Shown here piece after piece: positions 44,885 to 55,726 of a stretch of DNA of 64,000 nucleotides (the first letter of the stretch is position 1; each line of letters opens with the position of its first letter). The DNA lies in assembly GCA_958510875.1 (NCBI GenBank), contig OY294070.1, positions 18,281,631 through 18,345,630 of the forward strand. Direction: 5' to 3'. A model generated the notes under the pieces. It was not told where the DNA came from. It saw nothing but the letters and a program-made list of their open reading frames with translations, and made no database searches. Made by a program: the position numbers and the translations under genes. The DNA comes from Endomychus coccineus (lineage: Eukaryota; Arthropoda; Insecta; Coleoptera; Endomychidae).

Positions 44885-45430
44885 TAAAAATATAATAATA
44901 TATCTCATGTGAATAATGAGTTACACCGAAATGTTACAATAAAGTAACTTTTGTATGTGTAAGTAAATGAACAAATATTATTATTGAAAATAAATTAAAA
45001 ATAAAATTACATTATTATTAAATTAAATTAAAATGAATAACAAAAACAGATTTCTCTTAATCCTTTCATCCCACCCTCAGTCAGTAAGAAAGGATGAGAA
45101 TTTCTTTTGGTTTGGAAAAATGAATCCTTTAGAAGGAAAGTAGAAAAGTGTTTCATGTTAGAAATTGTTTTAATATCCAATATGAAGCAAGTTCTAGCAT
45201 TTTACCGCAAGATATAGGAATGTTCTTTGTGTTTTAGATTTGGTGCATTTATTTGTTTATTTGCAGTGTTCCTAGTTAAATGTGTATGACAAGTGTGACT
45301 TTTATATTTCTCTTTTTGTTGGAAAAACTTACATACAGTATGAGTGTACAAGTTTCCCACATTTAAAATTTCTTCAGAGTATAAATAGTATGCAGCTAAT
45401 ATTTAGAATTTCTAATGAATTACTATATAT
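44885..45430 (-). mobile_element. 3' end of the non-LTR family at 14.0-15.6 kb
   Basis: Close match to 14190-14790 in the same orientation: ATGTTACAATAAAGTAACTT, GTAAGTAAATGAACAAATAT, AAGTTCTAGCATTTTACCGC, GTGTTCCTAGTTAAATGTGT and ATACAGTATGAGTGTACAAG. It covers the 3' untranslated region and the last about 100 codons, with an internal deletion near 45390. A 5'-truncated copy as expected for target-primed integration. Confidence 0.85.
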
Positions 45431-45464
45431 TAAATATCGGATTGATTTCAGAAGAGGTTGCATT

Positions 45465-45590
45465 CCACCTTTACTTCAACTGCTTTCAATTCTCAAACAT
45501 CATGCTAGATAGTGGAATCTGGAAACATGCAAAAGAACGTTGCTCATTTTATTGGAGTTTCACGATCCTATTCTTGCAGAAAAATCAAAA
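45465..45590. repeat. Dispersed repeat shared with 11165-11285
   Basis: TTTACTTCAACTGCTTTCAA and GGAAACATGCAAAAGAACG have counterparts near 11175 and 11220. The open frame across it is not recognised. Confidence 0.5.
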
Positions 45591-45666
45591 GGGCATCACA
45601 TGTTATTGCACCTTTGAGGCATCGTTATATAATAAACTGTTACAACAAAATAGGGTTATTTACATA

Positions 45667-45850
45667 TTATATCAAATAATACAAATTATTATGGTGTAGC
45701 TTTATCCGCCAGGGTATAATTTGTTTGAGTGGGTTTTCTGTATATGACGAAATCCAATCTTTTATAATGTTAATATCAAGGAAAGGAAGCTGATTAGTTG
45801 TTTCTATTTCGACGATGAATCTCAGTGAATGCAATTGGCTATTAAGCGTG
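45667..45850 (-). pseudogene. Penelope-like RT fragment, minus strand
   Basis: The text MNTLNSQLHSLRFIVEIETT and NQLPFLDINIIKD corresponds to the IxFTxExExxNxLPFLD segment near the end of Penelope-like reverse transcriptases. It carries no stops over about 60 codons but is an isolated piece. Confidence 0.6.
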
Positions 45851-46020
45851 TTCATAAACCCATGTAAATCAAAATCCGGGATTTACAAAATCAATTGCGA
45901 GTCGTGTTCAAAATGCTATGTGGGTCAAACTAGAAGGAACATTTTGCCTATATAAAAAGAAATAATGGTGAAAAATCAGCGGTAGCTAAACATATTTTGA
46001 ATGCAGGTCACACCATTTAC
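45850..46020 (+). pseudogene. Penelope-like GIY-YIG fragment, plus strand
   Basis: Plus strand: KSGIYKINCESCSKCYVGQT then RRNI, a break, and NGEKSAVAKHILNAGHTI in a shifted frame. This is the GIY-x-YVG nuclease motif. It lies between two minus-strand reverse transcriptase fragments of the same class. Confidence 0.75.
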
Positions 46021-46230
46021 GTTACCCGTTTTATAAATCTTAGCTAAGCAATATAGTTTAGAAAGATTATTGTTGACTAGTTTAACGCATTTTAATAAAA
46101 GGTTCCTGGTAATCTGTTCGTGGGAACCATCATTTAATGAGGTATATACCAATTTGTGATAATCCTCTTTGCCCATAATTACGAGGAAACTTCCCTTATC
46201 TGCTTTCAAGTAATAACATTTCTTTTTCTT
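46020..46230 (-). pseudogene. Penelope-like RT fragment, second, minus strand
   Basis: The minus-strand text KADKGSFLVIMGKEDYHKLV followed by LSKLYCLAKIYKTGNVNG matches the KADKGNxVVIMxxxDY and LPRLYCLPKIHKxGN signatures at the N-terminal side of Penelope-like reverse transcriptase. Confidence 0.7.
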
Positions 46231-46234
46231 TCAA

Positions 46235-47285
46235 TGATTACTAGTACATTTCTGCACGAACATTATAGCTACATTTTCGTACAATGAAATGCTTTCAGCT
46301 ACACATTTCGAGGTAAAGCTAAGTTTCGACAATAAAGATTCTTATCGGAAAGGCAGCAAATAATGGCAGAGCTAAATACGGTTGGAAATTATAATGGACA
46401 GTCCAACGAATCTGACAAATGGAATAAATTATCATTATCTGGAATCTGGAGTAATCTTTGATTTACGGTTTTTCTAAGCAAAAACGCATGTGCTTTTCTT
46501 CCCAAACTGACACCAGTATATTATAAGTTTCCTGCTATTTGGTGCCATCCAACATTCTATCCTATCTGTAGGACTTTCCACATAAATCAATACCTACCTA
46601 ATTCAAACAATGAATGTCAAGGTTACTATCAGAATCGGAACAATGTCGATGGCGAAGGTATACGCATCGGTAGACGCCTCGTCCTGTACGATGCGACGCT
46701 GCTTGAAATAAATCACAAATAGACGGCGAATGGAACACAAAATTACGCAACGACGTAGAATCGTAGAATGCTAAGAAAAGTGGTTCGGATCGCCTCCATA
46801 TCAGCGACCAAGATGTGAAAGGGATTGCGTAACATTGGTAGTTTATGGGGGGAATTGGGACACCTATCATTGGCACAATAAAACAGAACAATGTTACTTC
46901 ACATTTTTTCCTCCCCTTCCATCCTATATCTTTATTATAAGGGCCGATTCAAATTGAACCTTAAAATTTGTATTGAGTAAAAAAAAAGGGAAAAGTGAGG
47001 ATTTAATTGCTATTGGTATCTAGTACAGACTTAGGAATTAAATAAAAGTGCACCACTAGAACTGGTCATTACTAGAAATAAAAGTGTATAAAAGGGTTAT
47101 GACTGAATAAAGTGCGTTGCAAAGTGGCTTCCATAAGTAAATGTTTATGTTGAAGATGAATATTACAAATTTCCATTTTCTATCGAAACAAATTACACTA
47201 CAGACGACTTGCAAGGAAAGATATATATTCCATTTTAAATTAAAAAGCAAGAGGGGTGCAACTAAAGACTCTGGCAACCCCGTTT
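46235..47285. other. No recognisable feature
   Basis: Non-coding as far as I can judge. The 97-codon minus-strand frame at 46598-46891 is not recognised. Confidence 0.4.
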
Positions 47286-47286
47286 A

Positions 47287-47905
47287 AACAAGAAATCCTT
47301 ACGAGGGCAAAATGAAACAAGAAATGATGTATTTGGTCAAAACTTATTTTATAGGCGTTTGTATCAGCGATGACCTCATAGTTGGAGCCAAATCTCTTCC
47401 CGCTGAGCCATTTCTTCAAGTTTGGAGATAAATCAAAATCGCAGGGGCCAAATCTGGAGAATATGGTGGATGACCAACCAATTCGTAGGACAATTCATTC
47501 AGTTTTGCCATTGCGACTGCGGACTTGCGCGCCGGTGCGTTGTCCTGGTGGAAGAGCACTTTTCCTTTGCCAAATGCGGCCGCTTTCGCTTCAAATCAGC
47601 GTCGTATCGATCCAACAGCCCTGCATAATATAATCGTTTTGCCCTTTTCAAGGTAATCGATATGGACGATACCGTGTGCATCCCAAAAGACTGTCGATGA
47701 CTTTGTTGGCCGATAAACCCACTTTGAACTTTTTCGGCTTCGATTCACCAAGACAAGTCCACTGTTTCGACTGTTATTTGGGCTCTGGTGTGTTGTGATG
47801 GATCCATGTTACGAAACGGCGCAAAAAGTATTTCTTATCGCTCTTGAACATCGCCAAACACTCATTTGAAGTTGTCATACGGACACGCTTGTTGTCCTGG
47901 CCTAT
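47287..47905 (-). pseudogene. Mariner transposon, 3' half
   Basis: The TIR ACGAGGGCAAAATGAAAC lies at 47301, and the rest is read on the minus strand. From 47880 down it reads YDNFK-VFGDVQER (matching ECLAMFKRDKK elsewhere), then WIHHNTPEPK-like text in shifted frames. Then YYAGLLDRYDADLKRKRPHL and AKEKC stand before the HQDNAPAH region (frame-shifted). The FWDAHGIVHIDYLEKGK-like region is also recognisable. It overlaps in content with 34655-34940 but is from another copy. Multiple stops and frameshifts. Confidence 0.85.
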
Positions 47906-47954
47906 GGTCATACAATCTTGTCTTCAAATACAAATACGGTTTTAATTTTAACCA

Positions 47955-48300
47955 AAACAATATATATCTCCTTATGTCCTATCTAAGCAATATATGTAAA
48001 TCGATTTATATAAATGGTTGCTGGTCAGAAAAGGTATCTATCACATGAGGAGTACTTCAGGGCTTCATCCTCGGACCGTTATTAATTATTCATCAAGTAG
48101 TCACCAGATTAGTTAGTGAAATACTTGTGAATTTTATCTGATGACGATTCTTGCGACTCTACAGATTGTAACGAACTAGAGAAAACTAATGAAATGTTTA
48201 CAGATGCTCAGTTGATGTCTTCAGAGTGGTTTGCAGGGGATTTGTTGAGTGTAAATAACGGTAAAACTGAAAGGATAGATGGTCTATCCTGAGATCATTA
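47955..48300 (+). pseudogene. Non-LTR RT fragment, motifs B and C
   Basis: The plus-strand text MSYLSNICKSIYINGCWSEK leads to GVLQGFILGPLLI (motif B, with Leu for Pro). A shifted frame gives SDDDSCDSTDCNELEKTNEM (motif C, with Ser in place of Tyr/Phe-Ala) and WFAGDLLSVNNGKTERI. Jockey-like. Only about 110 residues survive. Confidence 0.75.
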
Positions 48301-48640
48301 AAGTTATATATTAGGTTAGCTCTTTTGCAGTAAGTTAGTACGTTAGTATGATATTTATATTATTTATTTACGTTTGAAACATATTGTCAATTCGAATAAA
48401 CCTTCAATGTAATGCCAGAGTATAATTTAACATCTTCCCACATCTTTGTCTGTTTATAGTGATTTTTAATATATTTTCAGTTCCTACAAGTGAGAGAAGT
48501 CTGCTGATCAATTGATCACAGCTTTTTTAGATAATCTGTCAATCCTTATATATTTTTGACGTGTGCCCATATTTTCAAAAAAGCATTAGTAAATTTAATT
48601 TTACATTAGAGAATTATCTTTTCGAATGTAAAGCACAATT
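48301..48640. other. No recognisable feature
   Basis: AT-rich spacer. Confidence 0.35.
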
Positions 48641-48644
48641 ATAT

Positions 48645-48886
48645 TATCTGTACATTCTCGGGAAATAGGTCACATTAACACTTATGCTTTATATTTTCTT
48701 GTCTTTACGTACGTTTCGGTCTCACGACCATCATCAGAAGACTTATTATGGTCAAAACTGGATTACTTAAAACTAATTGTATTAAACAAAGCGTCCTTAT
48801 CGCACCAATTTCAATTAAAATGCCCACGTCGCCGAACGAACAGAAACACGAATAATCGAAATTGTAACACCTCAACGTTATAAGTA
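48645..48886 (-). mobile_element. Penelope-like element, 3' end (copy 3, distal part)
   Basis: TCTCGGGAAATAGGTCACAT at about 48656 begins the 3' end, and CTTTACGTACGTTTCGGTCT and GACCATCATCAGAAGACTTA follow. The copy is interrupted at 48886 and continues at 49852. The uninterrupted order is seen at 7990-8030 (copy 1). Confidence 0.88.
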
Positions 48887-49851
48887 CCGGGATATCAAAA
48901 ATTATCTTGGTCAAGGGTGGTTGTGGAATCTAAAACGTGTGTCTTTACTTTACGTTTGAAATAATTATGTCACTGTCATACTGACATCATCAATAACCTA
49001 CAAATTTCATACCTATTTATTTCAGTTGTAAAACAATAATGAACTACAAATTATGAAATAATATGTGAACTTTGAACCTTTTCAGAGGTCGTGATAGTCA
49101 CAATCCGGGTCAAAAACTGTTTTGAAATAGTTAATTTTCCGTAAATTGAATGACGTTTACGTGAGAAGCCCGTAGCACGCAAGTTAGAAAAGTGCAAACT
49201 GGTTGTACCTAATACGGCTTTACGACGACTTTTCGCGTGTCGTTTTCGCTCCATGTAGTTAGATTTAGCACCGGACCGTGCCCGACGGCCCTTCTTTTTT
49301 CGATAAATGTCCATTAAATAGGAAAATTTAATTAAAACCGTTTGAGCTATTCTCAGATCTCAGCTACGCTCGTCTAACGTGCGACGTACCAAAGGGAATT
49401 TTCTCGTGACTAAAATATACACGAAGCGGGTGAAGGCTAGCGGCCCATAGCCGAAAACACTTTATTACAACTGGCGCCGCCCGCACAGGGCACGAAACGG
49501 CCCCAAATTAACAAGACCGAGGTAAAATGTATAAACTCTAACTTACGCGCAGCGAGCTCCTCGAGGCATATGTCAAAATGATTTCGTTCGTAGCTAATTG
49601 CATAGGACGTCTGGCGTTCATGCAATTATGTTTTTAGATAATTCGAACCTTCTACTTCCGATGAGCCACGTGAAAATCCCGGAGTCCAAAGCGCTAAAGA
49701 CTTCTCAGTGTTACAATATTAGTATAAAATTGCGAAATTTCGCACTTTTAGAAACTTCAAATTCATTATGACATAATTATTTCAAACGTAAAGTAAAGAC
49801 ACACGTTTTAGATTCCACAACCACCCTTGACCAAGATAATTGATATCCCGG
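48887..49851. mobile_element. TIR element (965 bp) nested in Penelope-like copy 3
   Basis: The left end CCGGGATATCAAAAATTATC (48887-48972, 86 bp) is the reverse complement of the right end (49769-49851, 83 bp), apart from three extra A's. TA on both sides is the likely target duplication. Copy 1 at about 8020 shows the uninterrupted host sequence, which fixes the boundaries. Between the arms lies the 640 bp core shared with 4440-5090. No transposase is encoded, so it is non-autonomous. Confidence 0.92.
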
Positions 49852-50395
49852 TATAATATATCAAGAATCCACTGTTGAGCAGATTTTTTAATAAATGCGT
49901 GTTCATGTTAACAAAGTCTGTGAACGACTAGAAACGAGACCATTAGTTTGAGCATTCACTTTCAAACCAGATGTTAGATTTATGAGCTAATAGAAAAAGG
50001 TTTGTCAGTTACTGGAGATATACATGACATTCTACCTAAAATATACTTTTAACATTATAAAGAGGCATGTAGGAGTTTGCAAGAGTGTTTAATTAAGTTA
50101 GTATGAATGTGACTTAGAGTTTGAACATCTTTCCTATGATTTACAGATTTGGAGTCACGTTTTATATGAATCATCTCCAGAATAGATCTTTTATAATAAT
50201 TGGTTTCCTTAGCTAAAATATTAACATTATTGTAATCGAATTGATGGTTATAATCAAAGCAGTGTTTAGCAAGGGCGGTGGAATTTTCAAAGTTTTTGTT
50301 TCTTGTGCTATACTTATGGCCGTACATTCTTTGTTGTAAATATTGTTTAGAGATTCCAGTATAAGTCCTAATGCAATCTGAACAATCTAAGCATA
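49852..50395 (-). pseudogene. Penelope-like element, 3' half with GIY-YIG tail (copy 3, proximal part)
   Basis: On the minus strand, from about 50395, it reads CLDCSDCIRTYTGISKQYLQ, QRMYGHKYSTRNKN, ALAKHCFDYNHQFDYNNVNI and YYKRSILEMIHIKRDSKSV, then a stop near 50055. The rest of the 3' untranslated region runs down to 49852. The match to 9579-9945 is strong. The reverse transcriptase domain is absent. Confidence 0.88.
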
Positions 50396-50399
50396 ATTA

Positions 50400-51234
50400 T
50401 ATAAAAGAATATTTTGACCAAACTGGTTTTTATTAAATCCACAAGCATTTTATAACAAATTATGCAACACAGCATAGAAAAGCCGAACAGCCATTTAGTT
50501 GTGGTTGAACAGATTAAATTCAAAGCAACATTCATTTCAGAATGAAAGTTTAATTTTGGAGAGTGCCTGGTTTCCAGTTTAAATAAAAGCACTATATAAT
50601 CGGATAAGTGGCATATAATTGGCCTCTATACATACGACCAGTGATTACAAAATCGCAATAAAACTCCGATCCTGTTCCAGATTAATGAAAATCTGACATT
50701 TGACACACTACACACGTAGTTACGAAATATTCTTCCTCTTTCAACTCGCTATAGATGGAGAGTGATGAAGTTGCAGCTTGTATAGGTATAAAATTGACCC
50801 CCATAAGGTGACACATTATCGGAGCATGCCTCGTCATAAATCACTTTTAATGAGGGAATTAATGTAAATCAAGTTACCTAGTCTACGTATTGGAAAAATA
50901 AATAATTATTTATGAAACCTAAGCGCGTATTAAATTGGTACACTGTCGCCTGTTGTAAATTATTAGTTGGCTGTTGTATAAGTTAGACGAGAGCATTTGT
51001 TTTTCCATTGGTTAACATGATGTTGGTTCAATTACCTCCGCTTAGTGAACTTGTAGGCTCTACTTAATTTGCTTGCGTAATTATGCAACATAATCACGTA
51101 TGTGTACTTTCTACGGCTTCCCTATCAAACAATAAACGCTGTTTATCGAAAAAAAATTGCAGATTCGATGAGAGTCGAACTTTGCCCCAGTCTTTAGCTC
51201 ATCAAGCCCAAAAGATGCTCAGAAATGTAGTTTT
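50400..51234. other. No recognisable feature
   Basis: Non-coding, AT-rich. Confidence 0.4.
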
Positions 51235-51236
51235 AT

Positions 51237-52178
51237 ACAGGGTGAGTCAGTTTTTTGTAGACAAACTTCAACAGGAGATAGAACAATGTTTTTAAGAAGA
51301 AAAGTTCCTATGAACATATGTCGTAGAAGGCTTCGTTTTCGAGATACAGGGTGTTGAAATTGGAAAAAAAATTTCGTTTTTTGCGAATATCTCCGGAACT
51401 GTTGATCGTACAGAAAACCGCTTTTGTGAGCATTTTCTACTCATAGTAAGCTATGTTCTGTGCGGTAAAACTTTTTTTTTTAGTCATAATTGGTGAAGAT
51501 TTTGAAGGGGTAATGGGTGTTTTTCTCCCCAACTTCTACGCCACTGGAAAAAGTACGGTTTTGAGACAACCATTTGAACCGCCAATGTTTTCTACACAAA
51601 AAAGGTACTTGGTCATAAGCTCTAAAGTTGACCGTTTTCGAGAAAAATCAACTTTTATGTTGAAAAACATGGTCAATCCTTTGGTTTTGTTACTTGTTCT
51701 AACGTTTGAATAAATTTTGTTTAATTAGTAAGAATTGACCATGTTTTTCAACATAAAAGTTGATTTTTCTCGAAAACGGTCAACTTTAGAGCTTATGACC
51801 AAGAGTACATTTTTTGTGTAGAAAACATTGGCGGTTCAAATGGTTGTCTCAAAACCGTACTTTTTTCAGTGGCGTAGAAGTTGGGGAGAAAAACACCCAC
51901 TACCCCTTCAAAATCTTCACCAATTAAGAGTAAAAAAATTTTTTTATCGCACAGAACATAGCTTACTATGAGTAGAAGATGTTTACAAGAGCTGTCTTTT
52001 GTACGATAAACGGTTCCGGAGATATTCGCAAAAAAAGAATTTTTTTTTTAAATTTCAACACCCTGTATCTCAAAAACTAAGCGTCTGTGCATATATGTTA
52101 ATAGGAACTTTTTTTCTCAAAATCAAATTTTCTATCGACTGTTGGAAGTTCTGCTGCTAAAACCTGGGACACCCTTAT
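51237..52178. mobile_element. Foldback/long-TIR element, about 940 bp
   Basis: The two halves are inverted copies of each other (about 51237-51678 and 51733-52178) around a spacer of about 54 bp containing TTACTTGTTCTAACGTTTGA. Arm landmarks are GTTTTTCTCCCCAACTTCTA, GAACCGCCAATGTTTTCTAC and GGTCAATCC on the left, with their complements on the right. It starts ACAGGGTGAGTC and ends ACACCCTTATAT. Internal ACAGGGTGTTGAAATT (51346) and AATTTCAACACCCTGTA (52050) mark a shorter nested palindrome. No coding capacity. Confidence 0.92.
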
Positions 52179-52179
52179 A

Positions 52180-52755
52180 TCTTTTTGGTTAATAAACTAG
52201 AACACAACTTTTAGCTTATAATCATACGAATTCGAGTCATTTTATTCTAAATTATTAAGCACAGTTTCCGCAAAAACCAATAGAAAAATTAAATCAATCA
52301 ACAAAAAATGTCAAAAATTGTTACCAAAATCTCCTAGAGAAGAAACTAAGAATATAAACCGATATTAATTTCAATGAAACGGAAATGAGTTTGTGTTAAA
52401 TGAAGGTTTAAATTTTGCAATTGATTGTGAGAAATTACCTACGGAGGAGTTAATTGATGATATAGAAAGTACGATTTGGTGTCTCAACTGACAAGGTAAA
52501 GCTGTGCAAGACAATTCTTGAACATTCAAATAAATCATATAAAAGTACGGGCGGCATCAAACTCGGCACATCCTAATCTTTTAATCCTAATGCATTTTAA
52601 ATTTAATTTTTTACAACTACAAACACTGCAAAAGGTTGTTGCAGGTACCTACTCCTGTAACAGGTACCTAAATAACTATATTTTGTTTTGTAGGTATATC
52701 AGTTTTCATCAGTACATAGACATTCCTAGTGTAAAGTTGATGGTCTATGTACTCA
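52180..52755 (+). other. Mostly non-coding; possible retroelement scrap at 52370-52500
   Basis: The text FVLNEGLNFAIDCEKLPTEE then LIDDIESTIW (52390-52480) resembles the LNKGLNFAxxPKxIPxxxI segment upstream of the Penelope-like reverse transcriptase. It is too short for certainty. The remainder is not recognised. Confidence 0.4.
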
Positions 52756-52759
52756 TAAT

Positions 52760-53290
52760 TGTGAAAAAGTGTAAAAATGACGAAAATAAATCATAGTAAT
52801 TTTTCGGATTTAAGTGAAATGTTCAGTCAAAGAGGAAAACTTCTCTTAGTTTAAAGAACACAACAGAAAATTAGCTTCCGGAGAAACTAAGTAGAGGTGC
52901 ATCAAAGATAAATAATAAAGCAAATTTTCGTACTTTAGGTGAGTCAAAAAGTCTAGTAATAATAAACCTGAGTGTAAATCATAATCATGAACCAGAACTA
53001 ACAAATGTGTTGCAAAGACAAGTTTCAAGTCATTGTTTGAAGAGAAAAGCCGAAAGTGATATAACAGAAAAACCTCCCAAAATGATAAGAATGGAGCTAG
53101 CTAAAAATGATGTGGCTCTAAACAATTTGACAATAAGTGATCTACAATGTGCTAGAAGAAACATTTATACTGCACGTCGAAAATTGTTGCCAGCTTTTCC
53201 AAAATCACTATCGGAGGTTCATGAAGCTTTGAATGAACTTCAACCAAAAACCAACAGAAATGAAGACTTCCTAATTGTAAATGTAGTCGT
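52760..53290 (+). pseudogene. FLYWCH zinc finger and MULE transposase N-terminal region
   Basis: The plus-strand text RKLASGETK, a stop, RC, and then after a frameshift ESKSLVIINLSVNHNHEPEL is the second half of a FLYWCH zinc finger with the final H-x-H. Then LQRQVSSHCLKRKAESDITE, PPKMIRMELAKN and ARRNIYTARRKLLPAFPKSL follow, the linker seen in insect FLYWCH-MULE transposases. The catalytic domain is absent. It pairs conceptually with the C-terminal scrap at 41144-41410. Confidence 0.78.
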
Positions 53291-53299
53291 TTTATGTAC

Positions 53300-53590
53300 T
53301 TTTTTGTGAACATACGGCAAAATTATATCTTCATATATACGTAATGAGAAAAAAATTAAATATTCAACCTAGCTCCCCTTTTCGGTACTGTTTTATTCAA
53401 TTTCCCTTTACTAAATGCCTTGTATGTTCGGCATCCAATCTCAACTCATATGACACACACAACTCCAACTCCCTCAAGTATCTATTTCATGGTAGTCTTC
53501 AATTCAAGATAATTCAGGCTGAAGTCATAAGAGGGGCGTATCGCTTTGATCTTATTAGACAAGGAAAGGCCACCAAAAAGGCCGAAGCAT
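53300..53590. other. No recognisable feature
   Basis: Open frames but no family recognised. This may be the degraded upstream part of the following retroelement. Confidence 0.3.
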
Positions 53591-53599
53591 TCTTGCATT

Positions 53600-53755
53600 G
53601 CTTGGATCACCTGGGCCATTGGGGATGAGATCCGACAGGATCAAGGTTCACGGAACCTTGAATGAGCACGAGAACGCGCTTGGATCACCTGGGCCATTGT
53701 GGATGAGATCCGACAGGATCAAGGTTGACGGAACCTTGAATGAGCAGGAGAACGC
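53600..53755 (+). repeat. In-frame 78 bp tandem duplication
   Basis: GCTTGGATCACCTGGGCCAT begins at 53600 and again at 53678. The two 78 bp units differ by only a few bases (for example GGGG/GTGG, TTCACGG/TTGACGG and GCACG/GCAGG). Because 78 is 26 codons, the duplication keeps the reading frame. Confidence 0.92.
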
Positions 53756-53759
53756 GCTC

Positions 53760-54290
53760 ACAATGTGTACTCGATTGTGTAAAAGAACTAACGGCACTAG
53801 TGAAAAAACCCAATAGTGACACTCGTAAGGGAAACCAGACCAGAGTGAGACGACAGTTTCAGTCCCCTCGCTCCAAAAACGGCTCGAGACAGAGCACCGT
53901 GCCTACTGGAGGAAACTGCCCCGTAAGTCGCACTCCAAGCGACTAACGGGAGATCTCCAACAGCAACGAGTGAAAAATCTACTGACGTTCAGCAGACAAG
54001 AAATACGGAATCTTGTTGCATTCCTGACCGGCCATGCAACAAACATCTCTGCACGATGGATCTGGTAGTGAGCCCACACGCAGGGGTTGCGGCATGGAAG
54101 AAGAGACACCCATGCATGTGCTGTGTCAGTGCACGGCATACAGGGTTGGTCGTCGGACATACCTCGGAGACACCTGACTGATGAGAAGATAGCAATATGT
54201 AGGGGCACAATAGGACACTAACGACCGCAGTGCAGTGCTCCCTCTGGGAAGCAGAACTAACCTCACGGGGGAGAGGTTTTAGTCGGTAAA
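53760..54290 (+). pseudogene. Non-LTR retrotransposon C-terminal end with zinc knuckle
   Basis: Plus strand: RKSHSKRLTGDLQQQRVKNL, LLTFSRQEIRNLVAFLTGHA and KHLCTMDLV, then TRRGCGMEEETPMHVLCQC with YRVGRRTYLGDT. The LTGHxxxxKHLxxM and C-x..H-x4-C patterns are those following the RNase H domain in the I-like retroelements at 0.8-2.6 and 37.9-40.0 kb. Frameshifts are present, and the upstream RT is missing. Confidence 0.8.
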
Positions 54291-54294
54291 AATC

Positions 54295-55722
54295 CCGAGG
54301 CGTCTATGCAGCATTTCCCCTCCTTTGCGCCAAAAAAAAAACACATTTTATTGGAAGATTTTGCGGATGTGTTGCATCAGATTCCAACCGTCATGTGTGC
54401 AACTTTTTATGCCATCAACACCACACTAATTGAAAAACACGAGTTTCTTATCAAAAATATCTCTGACATTGTGCACATTATTCGGTTTCCAATCAAAAAT
54501 ATCATTGAGCTACGAAACATTATTCGAAGAACGTACGAAGTAAGAGCTAAAGCTACTGTAGCAACAGACTGCAATATACAAATCACGTAACGCCTTTCAA
54601 AAGTTATATAACTGGTTTTCGGAGAGTTTTACTGGATAAAGTTCAGACGAGAGGAATTTCCTTTTAAAGGCCTTCACAAAGATTTATTACATGTTTGTCC
54701 AAATCCACATCTAAAGATTACAATAAAATGATAGATTACATCTATTATGGCGATAAAAATCGTTGTGTAACATAGATCTACTATAAAGTTCGAGCAGAAA
54801 ATGTTTTTTGCTATCATCATCCTCGGTTTTAATAAAACGCTTAACTAAACCAAAACGATACAGAGAAGCTTAGAAAAGAGGATATGGGTCAATGGCAAAC
54901 AAAAGGGTAAATATTGCAGAGTGCGGTATAAACAACCCGCATTAACATGAAACAAACACGCGCGTCGTATGAGAGCAGAAAAAAGACTCCTTCAAACCCT
55001 CTTAAATTATGTGATTACAGGAATAAAAGAACTCTGGTAGTATTGTCCCGGTATGTTGGGGTGAATACCGAAAGGGAACAAATAGCCTGACTTCGTCACT
55101 AAAGAAAGCCTACCCTCACGTTGATGAAGACCGTTTCTATTGTTTGTTGTTATCTTAGCGTAATCTGAAGTCAAGTCACTAATTAACTATAAAAGAGTGC
55201 ATACTGTCGGTAAATTATAACACTATAGATAAGAAATAATCACCCTTATCCACTAGACATTTTATTAAAGACTGAGGACTTTTCGGCGGGGGCTTCGTGT
55301 ACGATATTTGTTATGTGTGTTGATATGTTTGTACTGCTGTTGAGTGCTGTACCACTTCTTCGAAGGACCAGTGTGAATTCGAGGGATTTATTAAACTCAC
55401 AATTTCAAAACGCTTTCCCCTCAATCAATAATAATGTATATCTTATAATATCTGCCGAATAACTGGCTGAACCTAACTGCTACCTCTACTTCCTAACTAT
55501 TTACAACTCTCTTACTTAATAAACAAGATGTTTAAAATGTGAAAATGAATGTGAATGAAAAACTACCGACCGCTGGAAATTCCGGAGTTGAAACCCTAAT
55601 AAACCTTTGTCCCAAGTACATCGAAATAACAAAGGAATAAACATTTGCTGCCTGCGATCGGTTATTGCTATCTTATTAGAATAATAACTACAATGACTAA
55701 TATTGAACATCCTCAACAATGT
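54295..55722. other. No recognised gene
   Basis: A 94-codon plus-strand frame at 54306-54590 (HILLEDFADVLHQIPTVMCA) is open but unknown to me. The rest is non-coding. Confidence 0.35.
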
Positions 55723-55726
55723 TCGT

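Noticed and set aside
49051..49314. A strongly basic 87-codon frame (MDIYRKKKGRRARSGAKS) inside the TIR element
   Set aside because: The same core at 4440-5090 does not preserve this frame. It looks like chance in a CpG-rich repeat.
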